Program-made: the position numbers and the translations under genes
In this document: positions 51,171 through 63,720 of the stretch, one piece after another
Layout: each line of letters starts with the position of its first letter
Numbering within the stretch: position 1 is the stretch's first letter
Assembly: GCF_041146395.1 (NCBI RefSeq)
Contig: NC_090996.1
Location: 30,962,738-31,026,737 of the forward strand
DNA length: 64,000 bases
From: Eulemur rufifrons
Taxonomy: Eukaryota > Chordata > Mammalia > Primates > Lemuridae
Direction of reading: 5' to 3'
Notes under the pieces: generated by a model
Told to the model about the DNA's origin: nothing
Database searches by the model: none
Seen by the model: the letters and a program-made list of their open reading frames with translations, nothing else

Positions 51171-51636
51171 TCCCAGGCTGACAGTCTAGACACAGCTGAG
51201 GCTGGATGTCACCGTCTATAGAAATCTCATCTCTTCTTGGCTGCAGAACCAGCCTCCTCGGCTCGTGAATTCATCAACATCGGGTTGTGACTGCCCAAAC
51301 ACGTGGACTGAGTCTGCCAACGCTGTCCCACAGTAAGAACTCCCTCGCCACTGGGGGTTACCACCTCCACCTTGATAATGCTCCCCAGGACCTTCTGAAA
51401 TGCGCTGTGCATCTTAAATGAGTCACACAGCCTCCAAGTGCACTGGCCTTTGGAGATCTTCGTTGGAATTGCCAGGACTCTTGCCGCATGCCTTCCCTTT
51501 CTCTTGTGAGTGCGCTGGGAGGCTCAGTAGTACCTCGTGGTCCCGCATATCTAACACTAACTTTTAATTGTTATGGAAGATTTTAGGCTATCTGTACTGC
51601 TCTTAAAAAACTGCAAACACTGGAAAATTCAAGACA

Positions 51637-51880
51637 AGGAAGGAAAGGATGGAAGGAGGAAGGAAGGAGGGGAGGAAGGAGGGAAGAGGGAGGGAGGAAG
51701 GAGGGAGGGAGGGAGGAAGGAGGGGAGGAAGGAAGGAGTGGAGGAAGAAGGGAGGGGAGGAAGGAGGAAGGGGAGGAAAGAGGAAGGGGAGGAAGGAGGG
51801 AGAGGGAAGGAAGGAGGGGGAAAGGAGGGATGGAAGGAGGGGGGAGGAAGGGAGGAGAAAAGGAAGCAAGGAAGGAGTGA
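51637..51880. repeat. GGAAGGAGG purine tract, about 245 bp
   Basis: Almost pure purine on the plus strand from acaaggaaggaaaggatgga to ggaagcaaggaaggagtgag, built from ggaagg, ggagg and gggagg units with few interruptions. The transcript of RBFOX1 carries the pyrimidine strand (CCTTCC...). Open frames in all frames here (Gly/Glu/Lys-rich or Ser/Pro/Phe-rich) are by-products. Confidence 0.97.
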
Positions 51881-52151
51881 GCGAGCACACACTTGTTCTT
51901 CCTGCAATATCTTATGTGTTTCCTGGGAGGAGGGGACAGGTCAGAGGATGCTTGGGAGTGGCAAACAGGCCATGTAAAACCAAGGACGGGGCCTTGGAAA
52001 TGCTTAAGACATAAATCTTATGGGGTCGTGAACTATGGATTCCTTATCCCTGCTTCTGCAATGCATATTAAGAATTGAGCTGAGGTTCAGTTCAGATTTT
52101 ACTATACAAAGCACAATTATCAATTAACATTGACCTGGCAGTCGCTCAGGC

Positions 52152-52375
52152 CAGTGGTCCCCAACCTTTTTGGCACCAGGGACCGGTTTCACGAAAGACG
52201 ATTTTTCCATGCACCTGGGGGTGGGTGGGGGGGCTGGTGAGTGATAGGGAGCAGCTGTGAATACAGATGAAGCTTTGCTCTCGCCCCTGCCGCTCCCCTC
52301 CTGCTGTGTGGCCTCTTTATTCCTAACAGGTCACGGACCAGTACTGGTCCGCAGCCTGGGGGCTGGGGACTGCAG
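52152..52375. mobile_element. Non-autonomous DNA transposon, hAT-like, copy 2
   Basis: The left end cagtggtccccaacctt and right end ggctggggactgcag are inverted repeats. The flanking octamers gctcaggc (52144-52151) and attcaggc (52376-52383) agree at six of eight positions, as expected of an old 8-bp hAT duplication. The interior jumps from 'gatttttccatgcacctggg' to 'acagatgaagctttgctctc', so this copy lacks the middle that copy 1 (6162-6510) keeps. Confidence 0.8.
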
Positions 52376-52759
52376 ATTCAGGCCAGGCCATCAGGTTCAA
52401 CTCTGAAACTTCTCTGAAGACACCCTGGTGTTCAAATACATGCTTCCAGAAAAGGTCTTCTAAAGTCTTTTCACCTTCCAACGCTGAAGTCCTTTGCCGA
52501 TAGATGTTACATGGGTATACTGCTTTTGTTTGTATTTTTAAATCTCCTCTAACTGTAAAAGAATGCCACGGATTATATACGAAACTACAGCCACTGGCCA
52601 GAGCTTTCACAGACACAGGAATAAAGAAGCATACCTAGGAAACAGAAGTAAAATGCCACTGGGGGAAAAATGGGATGGAAGTGGAAATAAAAAAAGCGAG
52701 GTGGAGAGAATGAGATAAACGGCTAACATGAGAGTGGAATGATGACGTCATCGTGGGAT

Positions 52760-53345
52760 GGCAGGAAGTGTGAAACCTCTGCCCTGAACACTGCAGAGGA
52801 TGGAGGAGGGGAGGATGTGGGCACAGGACCTTTGCACGTGCTGTTTCCACTGCTGGAATCCTCCTCGTAGGGTTTGCCATGTGAACGATGGGCTCTTCTT
52901 TATCCCCACGTCTTGACAGAAATGGCACTTCTTTACAAAACCTGTCCTGACCATACCCTCCAATAGCATGTTGGAAAAAAACAAACAAACCCTGCCGATT
53001 TAGATTTCTGTGGTATAAACGTCTCACATCACAGCTTATCTCAAGCTATCAATGTGATCTCACTGAGCAGACATGGGAAGAAAATGCTCACAGCTGGCTC
53101 CTGCCAGCCAGTCCCAACAGCTTCCTGTGCCCCCTGACTGAGCTACAGTGTCTCCTACCCACTCCTCCAAGCCGCAATGTTCTATTACATCACCCCTTTT
53201 AGTTGCTTTGTAACATTCCTCACGTTCTGAAATTACCCCTATTCATTTGCTTACTTTTTGAATGGTTCCCCCCAAAACTAATAGCATGGAGCTCTTGCCC
53301 GACTCGGGCACTCTTGTCTTCCCAGTACTTAGTGGCTGGCGCCCA
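52760..53345 (-). repeat. L2 LINE relic, long
   Basis: 'acctttgcacgtgctgtttc', 'cactgctggaatcctcctcg' and 'aaaacctgtcctgaccatac' give the clear reverse L2 signature. 'ggcactcttgtcttcccagt' and 'acttagtggctggcgcccag' close it. Confidence 0.8.
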
Positions 53346-54119
53346 GCCAGCCCTCCCTGACTACTCCTTATTTAGGTCTCTGGTCCCCTGCCCTGTGGCT
53401 TGTGAGCTGGGGCCACTGCAGGGTTCATCTCACTTATTTCCTTTGTCTCGGTGCTTCTTGTCCAATGTCTGAAATCACCATTGCGTATATGTTGACCAGT
53501 TTCTCTGTTTCAGGCACCAGTGCAAACCAGTCCCTGTCACTCCACCATGGGGAAAAGAAGTCCTATAAAGTATTTCTTCTTATATGAAAATCCTTTAAGT
53601 GTATTTCTAAGTCTGGGTGAAGGGGATATTCCTCGTGGTTACTGAGAACTTGAAAATTCAGGATGATGTGTGAAAACCCACGGCTGGTGCCCTCCGGTGA
53701 GTCCAGAGGCATGGTGCACATTCTAGAAATTTCCAAGCCTTCCTACTTCGATGAGGTTGGAATTAAAAAATGGGAATCCTTTTTGAGCACTGTTTGTTAA
53801 TATGAAAAACATCACTTAATTAGGACTAATATAAGATGCCCTGTAGAGTGATAATTTAGTAATTCGGCCGTTTTATTTATACAGTGCCTCCAGGCTCCTC
53901 ATTAAAAATGGAAGAGGAATTCAATGAGACAACATGGCTCTGCCGCTACAAACATTCCAAGTGCTCTCAGATCATAAAGTCCCCCCTCTGGGCATCGTAA
54001 GAGCCATCTCGCTAGCCCGAGAGCAGATACGCGTGTTGCCAAATTAGCCTTCGTGGACGGGGGACTCCCAGCAACTACTTGTTTTCACTCGCACTTAAGA
54101 GGATTCCCCAGCCCCCGCC

Positions 54120-54640
54120 AAGAATAGTCTCTGGAGGAGCCCACCCAAGAGAGGGGTAGTCTTCCTGCTACAAAACCCTCTGGTGGCTTCCCCATGCTCT
54201 TAGAATTAAATCGAAGCTCCTTGCTTGGCTGGGAAGGCCCCACCTGTATAACTTCATCCCAAGCACCAGTTTTCTCATTCACGTCCTTACAGCACTCAGC
54301 AGCCGTGATAATTATTCTAGATCAGGGGCCGGTTAAAAGTGTGGGGGGCTAGTTGCACTCTTCAGATACCACCAGGGTGTTCCCCACCGCAAGGCCTTGG
54401 GACCTCTTCCTTTCAGTTGGCCAAACTAGGTCCTTCTCATCCTTGGTCATCAGAGAATCCTCCCTGTCCCTGCAATGTTACTCAGTAGTCCTCCTGTCTG
54501 TGTCTCTCACATCCCCCTCCAGACTAGCAATGACTTCGATGAAGTTGTTTCCTCCCCTGCCCCTGGCATGTAAACTCTGAGAGGGTGGCATTTCCTTGGC
54601 CTTGTTCAATATCCTTCCAGATCCCAGCGAGGCAGGTTCT
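54120..54640 (-). repeat. L2 LINE relic
   Basis: 'gcttccccatgctcttagaa', 'ctccttgcttggctgggaag', 'gccccacctgtataacttca' and 'ggccttgggacctcttcctt' follow the reverse L2 order. Confidence 0.8.
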
Positions 54641-56229
54641 TCCTAGTGAACTCCTGATTCAGAATCAAGTGGGTTTCTAACTAGGAGCATGGCGTGAACG
54701 CCACCATGCCCGGAGTTGCCTCCCTGCTTTCTGCCCGTCTGCAGCACAGCACGTGACTCAACACAGACGTGAACGTGGTGACATCAAGTGTGAAAGAAAC
54801 CACAGAGCAAAGCGCCTCCTCTCCTTGTGACGCACCGGGTGGTGGACGGTACACGGGAATGGAAGCAGACACCGGCTGGAGCGGAGAAACTTTCATGCCT
54901 CGCTCGTCTTAGTTGCTACACCGTCCTGCTCGGCCCTGAGACTGGGTCTGCCGCCTGCACTGTCCTGCACCACCAGACCGTGATGGGCTCCTCAAGGGCA
55001 TGCCGTGTTTCGTTCCCCTCCGTGTTCCCAGTGCTCACGGCTAGTTTAAACATTGTTCAAAAAACGAATAACTAAAAGAAAAGGGAGGAAGACAAAGAGG
55101 AAGAGGAATAGAAGAGAACATGACACGATGAACTCCTTGGTTTGTTTCAGAATAGTCACTGCAAATTAATGGGATAAATCGCTCAAAATGGACACGTCCC
55201 ATTGTTTTCCGGTTCACAGAGTGAGCTCCTTTACAACAATCCAGAACAAAGCACCACACAGGGGCAAATGCTGAGACGGGCTTAGGAAAGCTCGTCCTTA
55301 ATACCCGGGGTTTGCTTCATCACCAGTGGAGCAAAGCCCAGTGGGCACGGGGCTGTGGCTATCATCCATTCTGTTTTGTCTCCTACCAGGATAGATTACT
55401 CTTCTGCTTTTAAATACACACGACCTCTATGTTCATTAATCATAATAACAGGTTTCAACTTCAGACTAGCTCAACTGAGAACAATGGCGTAGAACCGTGG
55501 AACCTGTGTCCACCTGCGAAAGAAATGGGACGAGCAAGGTGGCCGCCGCAAAAACTGCAAAACATGAACAAAATAATTTAAAAGTCTAATTTCTGAAAGC
55601 ACATGCCTTGCATGGGTACCGTTATTTGTCATGCCTGCCTGGATTCTGATTCTGACACTGCCCGGGGAGTGGTAAATTCACTGTTAATATATGAAGGGGA
55701 TTATTTGCTTTATTTTTTTCTTCAGTAAAGTATGCTGGTCTTTTCAGTATCCCTAGTTTGCAAAAGGGATTAAATGCACAGTCAGATTCCCTCATCGTTT
55801 CCTTCTTTCCCTGTATCTTCTCTTCTCTTCCACCTCTCATTTTTGGCGTATCGCAAAAAGGCAAGGTGCTCACTTCATAAATTATGTTTGCAGAAACGGT
55901 GGTGCCAAGTGACACAATTATGCACTTGTTGAGTTAGTGGCCACTTATAAACAGACTATGTAAGTCATCACGCTTCATCCTGAAAGGTGCTAATGCATCA
56001 TTATGATCTAGCAGGTTGCCTGCCGGATTTTACAGCATCGCACACTACATTAACCTTTGGTACCACCGATATTTATGACCTTATAAGAAAGTATTTATCA
56101 AGCTGAAAGCCAATATGCAGCACCCGTGCGTTAGCCAGTGCTGTTTAGAAACCATTATCACTCCTTTCTCCAAGCATTTTAAATCACTCCGAGACAATGC
56201 CTGGTACCGGCACTGAGTGCGGGAGATGG

Positions 56230-56680
56230 GACACTCCCGGGCAGTCTCGGTGGGAGTTTAAATTGGTGTGATCTTTCTAGAGGGTGATTTTGTTAGTTTT
56301 ATCCGACTATCAAAAAGCCTTAAAAAAAAATGTGCATTTTTACTCTTTGACCTGGCAGTTCTACTTCTGGGAATTTATCCTATAGAAACAATCACGAAAG
56401 TGTGCAGAGATTTGCGAGAAGAAATTCATCATAGTGGTATGTGCCACAGTGAAAAACGGGGAACAACCTAAGTGTCCAGCTGCAAGAGACTGACTAAATA
56501 AACTACGCCCGATCCAAACAAGGCCAGATGATGAAGCACCAAGAAGCCATTGGAGAAAAAAGAAGTTAAAATATATTTAAAGACTTGGAAAGATGTGGCT
56601 GATATTTTAAGTTAAAGAGCAAGTCACACAACAGTATGGCTGCTACCATCTTTGTACTTTTACTTATTTCTTAATTTTTT
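56230..56680 (+). repeat. Old L1M/HAL1 3' region
   Basis: 'tgacctggcagttctacttc', 'tgggaatttatcctatagaa' and 'aacaacctaagtgtccagct' are the end of ORF2 in old L1-type elements, followed by 'atgatgaagcaccaagaagc'. The frame is broken and no reverse transcriptase part is present. Confidence 0.8.
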
Positions 56681-56889
56681 TGTAAAATATTGCAAAAACC
56701 TCTAAAAGGATAAACAACCAAGTGGCCAATTAGGTGATAAAACAATCACGATGGTTATTATTTCCTTATTTTGATTTCTGTCTTTCCAATAACGAATATG
56801 AGTTATTTACATCATTTTAAAACTTCATAAGGGATTGGGTTTTATTTGCTTCCCAATTTGCAATGCCCACCACAGGGTCAGTAACTGAT

Positions 56890-57150
56890 TTTATTATTTT
56901 TCAAATGAGCTCAGAGTCAGAATAATGGTAATAATCGCTCCTGTTTTTGTAACACGTCCCAATTTCTAAAGCGTGCTCACATGCACTTTCACACGAGGCT
57001 TCACACAGTCCCATCTGACGGGCGGGACCGACATTCCTGGTTCTGCTCCCTGGATGCAGAGACCAAGACTCAGAGGATGAGTGTGACGTGACGACAGTCA
57101 CACCGTGACAAAACGACGGAGCTGAGACCTAATGCCACGTTCTCTGGCTC
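56890..57150 (-). repeat. MIR SINE relic
   Basis: 'tcacacagtcccatctgacg', 'gcagagaccaagactcagag' and 'cggagctgagacctaatgcc' fit an antisense MIR with CpG-rich changes. Confidence 0.65.
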
Positions 57151-57899
57151 CTGAGCCCATGTTCCTTGCCCTCCAGTGTTTGCCTGTATCTAAAAAGAGA
57201 AGCCAGGAAGAACAAGGCAGCCCTAGATAAACCAAGTCACTGGGGAGGTCAGCTCTTCATGCGGGCTGTTTGGCTTAATTCTAAATTCGCTGGGGCAGAG
57301 GCGGACAGAGTGGAGGCCAAGCTGGGGTTCAGTACAACAGGCATCCTAGCACCGTGAGCCCCCAGAAACAGCACAGTGCTGCTCAGGGCCTCCCAGCATG
57401 GCTTGCAGCCTGTGCAGGTGGCAGGGAGGAGGGGGACCGGTGCTGGGGTTTTGATGTCTCCCAGAATTATCGACTAACGCACATTTGTTGGACAGCGAGA
57501 CGAGATCAAAGTCTCCTGAAGTGTGTAAAGGCAGAGGCCTGGCCTCAAGCAAGGGGGCAAGAGGGCTGCAAATGCCGCCACCTCTCCTGTTCCCCATGCC
57601 TGGATGCTGCCGATCTCGCTGGTGGGCTTCGGGTCTCCAAGGGAAACTGCTGTTTCAGGAAATGAAGGGTGGGGGCCTCTTACTCATCCATCTCTGCAAA
57701 ATCAATCTTCACTTTAACTACGTGCTCTCAGTCCACGTTAACTGCTCAAGTTCGCCTTGGCTCTCGGCAAGGCAGAGGGACCCTAGGAAAAAGATGATTC
57801 CTGCCTCGACTGATAATCCAAACAGCTTTTGTTTTGCATGCCCTGCCTTGGCCACACATTGTTTGATGTGATTTCACTGTTATTCTGCTTAATCCTCAC

Positions 57900-58095
57900 A
57901 GCTCCATTCATTCATTCATCCATCCAATGCACGTACTGCAACTGAGCACCTACTCGAGTAAACACGCAGGTGATGAACAAAATGCAACGTGGTGCTGATG
58001 TTCCAGCGTGGCTGAGGGACCAGAATGAGTAAGTAAACTAATAAAGAAAACTACTGCAAGTTGCAGTAAGTGCTATAAAGCAAACAAATGCCAGA
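57900..58095 (+). repeat. L2 LINE 3' relic
   Basis: 'ccattcattcattcatccat', 'actgagcacctactcgagta', 'gatgaacaaaatgcaacgtg' and 'caagttgcagtaagtgctat' match the sense L2 terminus. Confidence 0.8.
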
Positions 58096-58109
58096 AACAA
58101 ACATGTCAT

Positions 58110-58575
58110 GTGTTCTTAGTTTCCTAGGACTGCCATAACATGTTACACGCACTAGGTTGCTAAAATGACAGAAATGTATTCTCTCTCATAGCTCTGGAGG
58201 CCAGAAGTTCAACATCAAGGTGTTGGCTGAAACACGCTCCCCCTGAAGGCTCCCAGAGAGCATCCTTCCCCGCCTCTTCCTAGATTCCAGTAGCTCCTGA
58301 CAACCACAGCGTTCCTTGGCTTGTAGCTGAATGACACCAATCTCTGCCTCTGTTGTCACATGGCATTCTTCCCTCTGTGTGTCTTCACATGGTCTTCTTT
58401 CTTATAAGGACAACACTCATTGAATTTAGGGCCCACCTCAGTCAAGTATAACCTCATTTAATTTAACTAATTATATCTGCAAAGACTCTATTTTCAAATA
58501 AGATCTCACTCTAAGACTTTAGGTGGACATAAATTTTGAGGAACCTTGTGAACTCAGGACATTGAATTAATCCCA
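58110..58575 (-). mobile_element. ERVL-MaLR solo LTR, MLT1 type, nearly complete
   Basis: Antisense on the plus strand: 'tagtttcctaggactgccat', 'atagctctggaggccagaag', 'gttccttggcttgtagctga', 'cttataaggacaacactcat', 'attatatctgcaaagactct' and 'ggtggacataaattttgagg'. No viral coding sequence. Confidence 0.88.
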
Positions 58576-58699
58576 TTCTACAAAACGGTGACACAGCCAG
58601 CCAGTATTCAGACACATGCTGGTCTGACTCCAACACCTGCTTCCCCTACGTCACAATTGCCCTAAAGCAGTGACTATCTAGCATCTTTCATCTCCAAAG

Positions 58700-58885
58700 G
58701 ACAGCAGTGAGAAAGACAATGTAACGACTCAAACCCCACTCTTAGCAGTAAGCTTTGGGTTCAACTCCGGTCTTCCTGGTCTCATTCTCCTACTGCACAG
58801 AACGGTCATCGAGAAGATAAATGAAAATAAAGACTTTAGAACACATATATGCTGCCCAGCAAATAGTAGGTACTCAAAAAATGAT
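58700..58885 (+). repeat. MIR SINE relic
   Basis: 'gctttgggttcaactccggt', then 'gagaagataaatgaaaataa' and 'gcccagcaaatagtaggtac' fit MIR. A second partial MIR-like piece follows at about 58930-59020. Confidence 0.65.
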
Positions 58886-59224
58886 GGTTGTTAAAAAATC
58901 CTTAAGAAACATTTTTCATTTTTAACGTGTGTAAGACTGGGTTCAACCCAGACTTGCTCCCGTGGGTGCACACACCATTTACCTTCTCTGAGATGCCACT
59001 GTCTCATCTACAAATAGGAAAGAGCTTTATTTGGGAGTTCCTGAGATCAGCTGACACAAAGGACAGCGATGGGAATGCAACCAGTTCTGGGAAATGACAG
59101 TGGCTGGCATCCCTCTTATCCTCACCAGGCCTGCAAAAAAAGGTCTGGTATTTTCCATCAGATCCCAAACATCTCCTGGAGTTTGACACCCTTGGTCCGG
59201 GCCAGCCACAGGACTGTCATTGAA

Positions 59225-59360
59225 CACTGGTTCTCAAACCCTTGTGTGAAGTCACGAGTCAGGTTGGCTTTGCCAGACTCCCCTACAGAACCTGTTACGA
59301 CTACATTCCCACCAGCCACTCCCCAAGGTTCAGATTCAGTTGCTCAGGGGTTATGTCATT
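59225..59360 (+). mobile_element. MER5-like hAT relic
   Basis: 'cactggttctcaaacccttg' at the start and 'ggttcagattcagttgctca' near the end resemble MER5. The middle is not convincing. Confidence 0.45.
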
Positions 59361-60284
59361 TAAACTCCAACCTTGGGTGGTTCCGGTGCATAGCCATGGA
59401 CAGTAGGAGAAGGAGAAGGGGTGCTGCAATAGCACCGTGTCTGATCTACCTACCCCTCTTCCCCTCTACTCAGGAAGGGTGAACACCTGTGTGGTGGAAC
59501 ATTCACTGAGACTCAACCTACCAACCTGCAAGTGGGCAGGGCCACAGAGCCTCCCAAGTCAGTACCCATAACAGCAATATTACTTGTGTTCTCTGTTGCT
59601 TATCCGCTTACATGTAGTGGTGGTGGTGGTTTTTAGGAAGACAAAAATTATGGGGTGGGCCTAGCTAGATCCCTCTCTCTCTCCCCTACTCTCTTTCTGT
59701 CTCTCCCCCCTCCCTTCATGCCTTCCTTTTTTATTATATTTTGTCCTTTCCCCCCTGTTCTACTTCCTCTGTGCTTGCAACTGTGCAGGTGAGCCAAGCT
59801 TGAACCTGACCTGCAGACCCAGGTAATCCAGGACAGGACGTGGGGTGAAAAGCCAGGAGGAAGTTCTATGTCTGGCTTATGCCTTTGGGCCTAAGATACC
59901 TGCTCCAAATCTGTCTTTGTCATAGGTCCCTGTATCAGAGGAGATTTGCTACCTGCCTAGATATTTAAAGGGAGTATTTGGTCTCCCCTTTGGCTGGTCT
60001 TGCCTGTGTTTCTCTCTCCCAATCGGGTGCTCTGCAGGGTTGGGGGAGTAACAGAGTCAGTTTAGAACGTTCTAGGCTCCAGCCTTTATTACACTGAATA
60101 TCACCAAAAATCTCATCTGCTTCTCCTAACAGGGAACTGCTGTTCTAGATAGCTCACAGGCGTCCCCGGCAAAGCCACCGATTCCCACACTCCTTTCCCA
60201 GCTCAGGTCCTGGGAGAAGGAAAACCTCAGGTATCAGCCGAGTCCAGGACTCTAACCTCAAGCAGAAGCTCTGGCTCTCGGGGA

Positions 60285-60420
60285 TCTCGCTTTTCTGGAG
60301 GAAACTGAGGCTCAGAGAAAGCGTCAGGCCCAAGGGCCATGTGGTTCGTGAGAAGGAGAGCGTGGCTGCTCGGACTACAGATGCCTGCGTTCCCGCCATT
60401 CCAATGGGCCAACCCTTTTA
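60285..60420 (-). repeat. MIR SINE relic
   Basis: 'ggaggaaactgaggctcaga' and 'gggccatgtggttcgtgaga' are the antisense MIR core. Confidence 0.7.
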
Positions 60421-61214
60421 ACCACTCCCCAAAGTTACCACTAAATCTTGATGCCAGAAATGGATGAAAGAAATAATCCCCAAACCTAGATGAATACAGT
60501 AGTACCTGGGATAGAGGAGGTGGAACAAACAGGATTTTCATAACAAATGGACATATGTTTCCTACCCGCTAAAGGACAGTGAACATTCAATGGTAAGTAA
60601 GATATGAGTCAAGAAAAAAAAAAGGAAGAAACATCTGATGGAAAATGACAACTAATGATGTCCTTCGGTACAGGACAGTGTGACAGCGGGAAGTAGGACC
60701 CTCCTATCAGTGCAGTTCCTTCTGGAGCTAAATCCAAATGAAATGTGTGCCCATGGGCCTGGGACTTGAACTTGAACTTGCAGCCAGCAAAGGGTAAATG
60801 CTCCTTTTTAGAATGTCAGTGATAAACTCTTCTTTCTGAGGGAATGCGCCTTGTGTGATTTTGCTGAATGGCTTATTTTTTGAGCGTCAGCGAGACTTCT
60901 TTGTACTTGTCCTTACATATGTATTCTGAGTAATTAGGGTGAATTTTCTTTCTGTTCAAGGCGTACACAGCCATGGGGATGAAAAGGAGCTTCTGTGAAC
61001 TGTTCGAGGCTCGGATTCCCAGGAAATTGGGGGCTTCTTCTATTAATAAAAGGAAACACCTCTGGTCTTGGGCAAGGTTGTGTCTAATGTGTCTCTCATC
61101 TGACTCTCTGAGAGAGGCAGCCAGTCAACTCACGGAATTAACCAGTGCCACCAAACTGAGAGTCCTTGGAGGACACAAGAGAGGCTTTATATAGAGAGGC
61201 TTTAGTGGTATATG

Positions 61215-61400
61215 GCACTGGGCATGAGTCCAGCCTGGGCCCCAGGAGAAGTCTGGGGTTTTCAGACAGTTATAAGGCTTCTATGAGCCTCAGCTTTTTA
61301 AATCTGCAAAATGGGAACATTCCTACCAGCCTAACACCGATGCTGGGCTGACTACATGAGATTCCTTCTGCAAAGCATCTCATAAGTGCTTAATTTTCAA
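61215..61400 (+). repeat. MIR SINE relic
   Basis: 'tctatgagcctcagcttttt', 'aaatctgcaaaatgggaaca' and 'gcaaagcatctcataagtgc' are MIR blocks in order. Confidence 0.75.
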
Positions 61401-61559
61401 TCTGCCTTATTATTCTTTCAGGGAGAGACAGGCATAAGTACTAATCTAATGGTGAGCCTGAAGGTGTCGTGGTTATCATGAGCACGTTGATATACACCTT
61501 CTGTGTCCGTAACAACCACCGTGGAGAGGGCAGAGACAAAGCAGTCAATGATCACTGAA

Positions 61560-61750
61560 TGTGTCCTATAAGCCTGGCACCAGGCTAAGAACTTTGCCAT
61601 CACCGACCTGTGCTGTCCCCACAACTACCCTCTATGATAAGTACTTTAATTACCCTAATTTTACAGCTGATGATAAGTAACACAGAGCAGTTAGGTCATG
61701 TGCCAAGTCTTGCGTGGGTAGTACACGCAGGAGCCTGGATGTGACCTCTG
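61560..61750 (-). repeat. MIR SINE relic
   Basis: 'cctctatgataagtacttta', 'tttacagctgatgataagta' and 'acacagagcagttaggtcat' follow antisense MIR. Confidence 0.75.
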
Positions 61751-62099
61751 GCAATCTGCACGGGAGCTCACTCTTCCAGCCACATCGCCCACGTGGTGTC
61801 ACCGTGCATCAATTTAAGGTACCTCCACTAGTTAAAAATACTGCCACAGTCAGAGACCAAGGAGTTCCCAGAGAGGGTGACAGCGAGATCTGGAGAAAAC
61901 AAAATGGTACAAGAGGTGAAGCAACATGCCAAGCGTGGGGTACGACTGAAAAGTAGCTCTAAATCGGCAAGGCAAGCCCTTGGCCGGAGGAGAGAGAGGC
62001 TAGAGGGATCACACCAGTGAAGGCACCTGCCTCACTGAGCGCTGTCCACAGGAACAAATCAGCGAAGTGGTAACCACGATGACATGCGTGATAGTAACA

Positions 62100-62235
62100 G
62101 AAGTGAGAGCAGCTACCATGTGTGGAGCACCTTCTACACTTCGGGGCTCACTGAGATTCCATAGCTTTCCCAAAGTCACGCAGGGAATAAGCAGCCGTGT
62201 TGGGACTTGAACCCAGGAATGTCGCACTCCACGGA
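62100..62235 (-). repeat. MIR SINE relic
   Basis: 'cagctaccatgtgtggagca', 'ttcccaaagtcacgcaggga' and 'ttgggacttgaacccaggaa' fit antisense MIR. Confidence 0.75.
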
Positions 62236-62854
62236 ATTGGTGCCTTTTCTATAAAGGAGAAACAAGCCGGTGTGGCAAAGGAGCTACCTTTCTGTTTCTT
62301 CTTATCTATCTGTATTAAATTCCTACTGTTCCAATAATGAGTCCCCTCCCACCTTTCATGTCCCGATCCCCATCTGAAGCTGCACTGAGCGGGCAGGAGC
62401 AGCAAGCCGGGTGCTATCATGGACTTGGTCACCAGGCAGTGGGCCACTCTGCCTGGTCCTTTGTGGTTGGACACAGTCTCAGTGTCCTCATCTCTACGTT
62501 GTGACTCGTATCCTGGTCCCGCCAACGCCTGGTGGCACTGCCACTATGTAGATGACTGCAAGTCATCCATTTAAATGTGGTAATTTGGGTGGTCTCATTT
62601 GGACATACATAAAGAAAAAAAAAATGATTGCTATACACAAGGCATCTACTGATGTCAGCAGATTTACTACATTATCTCTTGCCTTAGATAACACAGCTAA
62701 AAAGCAATGAAGACAGGATTTCACCCAGTCTTCTAAGATGTCCAAAAACATACCCTTTGCACTCTACCCCATGTCCACTTCCAAGAAGAGACTCCTAACT
62801 TGAAGGGAGGGTGGGGGAGGCTGCACTGGGGATACAGAGAGATGGGACATGTGG

Positions 62855-62985
62855 CTTCGCACATGCTCTTCCCTCTTCTCAGAATGCTGTTCCCTCTCAT
62901 GCTTGACCCTGTGTTATCCTTCAGAGCACAGCTTAACTGCCACATCCTTTGAGAAGGCTTCCCTGATCTAATGTCCATCCCTCCC
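62855..62985 (-). repeat. L2 LINE relic
   Basis: 'cttcgcacatgctcttccct', 'cttcagagcacagcttaact', 'tttgagaaggcttccctgat' are the textbook reverse L2 block. Confidence 0.88.
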
Positions 62986-62994
62986 TCATCCTAA

Positions 62995-63575
62995 TATGTG
63001 TTTGCTTAAAAATACATCATGGTGGATTTAAGACGGTTGCAAATTATCTGCCATTTCTCCTGGTCAAAGGTGGAGTCTTTCCCCCTCTCCTTGAATCCAG
63101 GATGACACTATGGCTTATTTTAACCAACAGATGGAAGCAGAAGCAGCAAAGAGCAAATAGCAAGGCTGAGCTTTAAGGGATATGCAGCTTCCACTTTCAT
63201 TCCTTAAGATGCTCCCTTTTGGAATTCAGCTACCATGTAAGTGTGTGTGTGCTGTAAGGATACCCATATAAGAAGTCTGATTACCTGCGACAACCATATT
63301 GTGAGGAAGCCCAAGCTAGTCAAGTGGACAGAGTGGGGGACACACAGACAGTCACCAACTTCCAGACATCTGAGGGAAGCCTTGGGACTTCCTGCCCAGT
63401 CCAGCTACCCGCCGTAAGTGTGTCAAGCTGATCTGTACAGTTAAACCCCACCCATGTTCCTGAAGCACAGACTTGTGAGCAAATTAAAATGGTGGCTGTC
63501 TTAAGTCCCTACGTTTGGGGCAGCCTGTTAGGCATCCATGCATAGCTGAAACAAACATTGCAAATTGCAATTATT
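62995..63575 (+). mobile_element. ERVL-MaLR solo LTR, old MLT1 subtype
   Basis: 'atggcttattttaaccaaca', 'ggatatgcagcttccacttt', 'attgtgaggaagcccaagct', 'acttgtgagcaaattaaaat' and the right end 'catgcatagctgaaac' are in LTR order. About 580 bp, no internal viral sequence. Confidence 0.8.
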
Positions 63576-63604
63576 TAGTTACACTGATTACTTGTTTCAA
63601 TCTG

Positions 63605-63720
63605 TCGCTCCTATAAGAACATAAGCATTCTAAGGGCAGAAACCACATCTATTTTTGCCTATTCCCGAATCCCTGGTGCCTCAAATAGTAAACACTCAAC
63701 AAATAATTTTGAATGCGTGA
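63605..63720 (-). repeat. L2 LINE terminal fragment
   Basis: 'cataagcattctaagggcag', 'tccctggtgcctcaaatagt' and 'aaacactcaacaaataattt' are the reverse L2 terminus. Confidence 0.7.

Noticed and set aside
51573..52014. Gly/Glu/Lys-rich and Ser/Pro/Phe-rich open frames up to 134 residues
   Set aside because: A stop-free purine tract opens all frames on both strands. The products are low-complexity repeats of the DNA.
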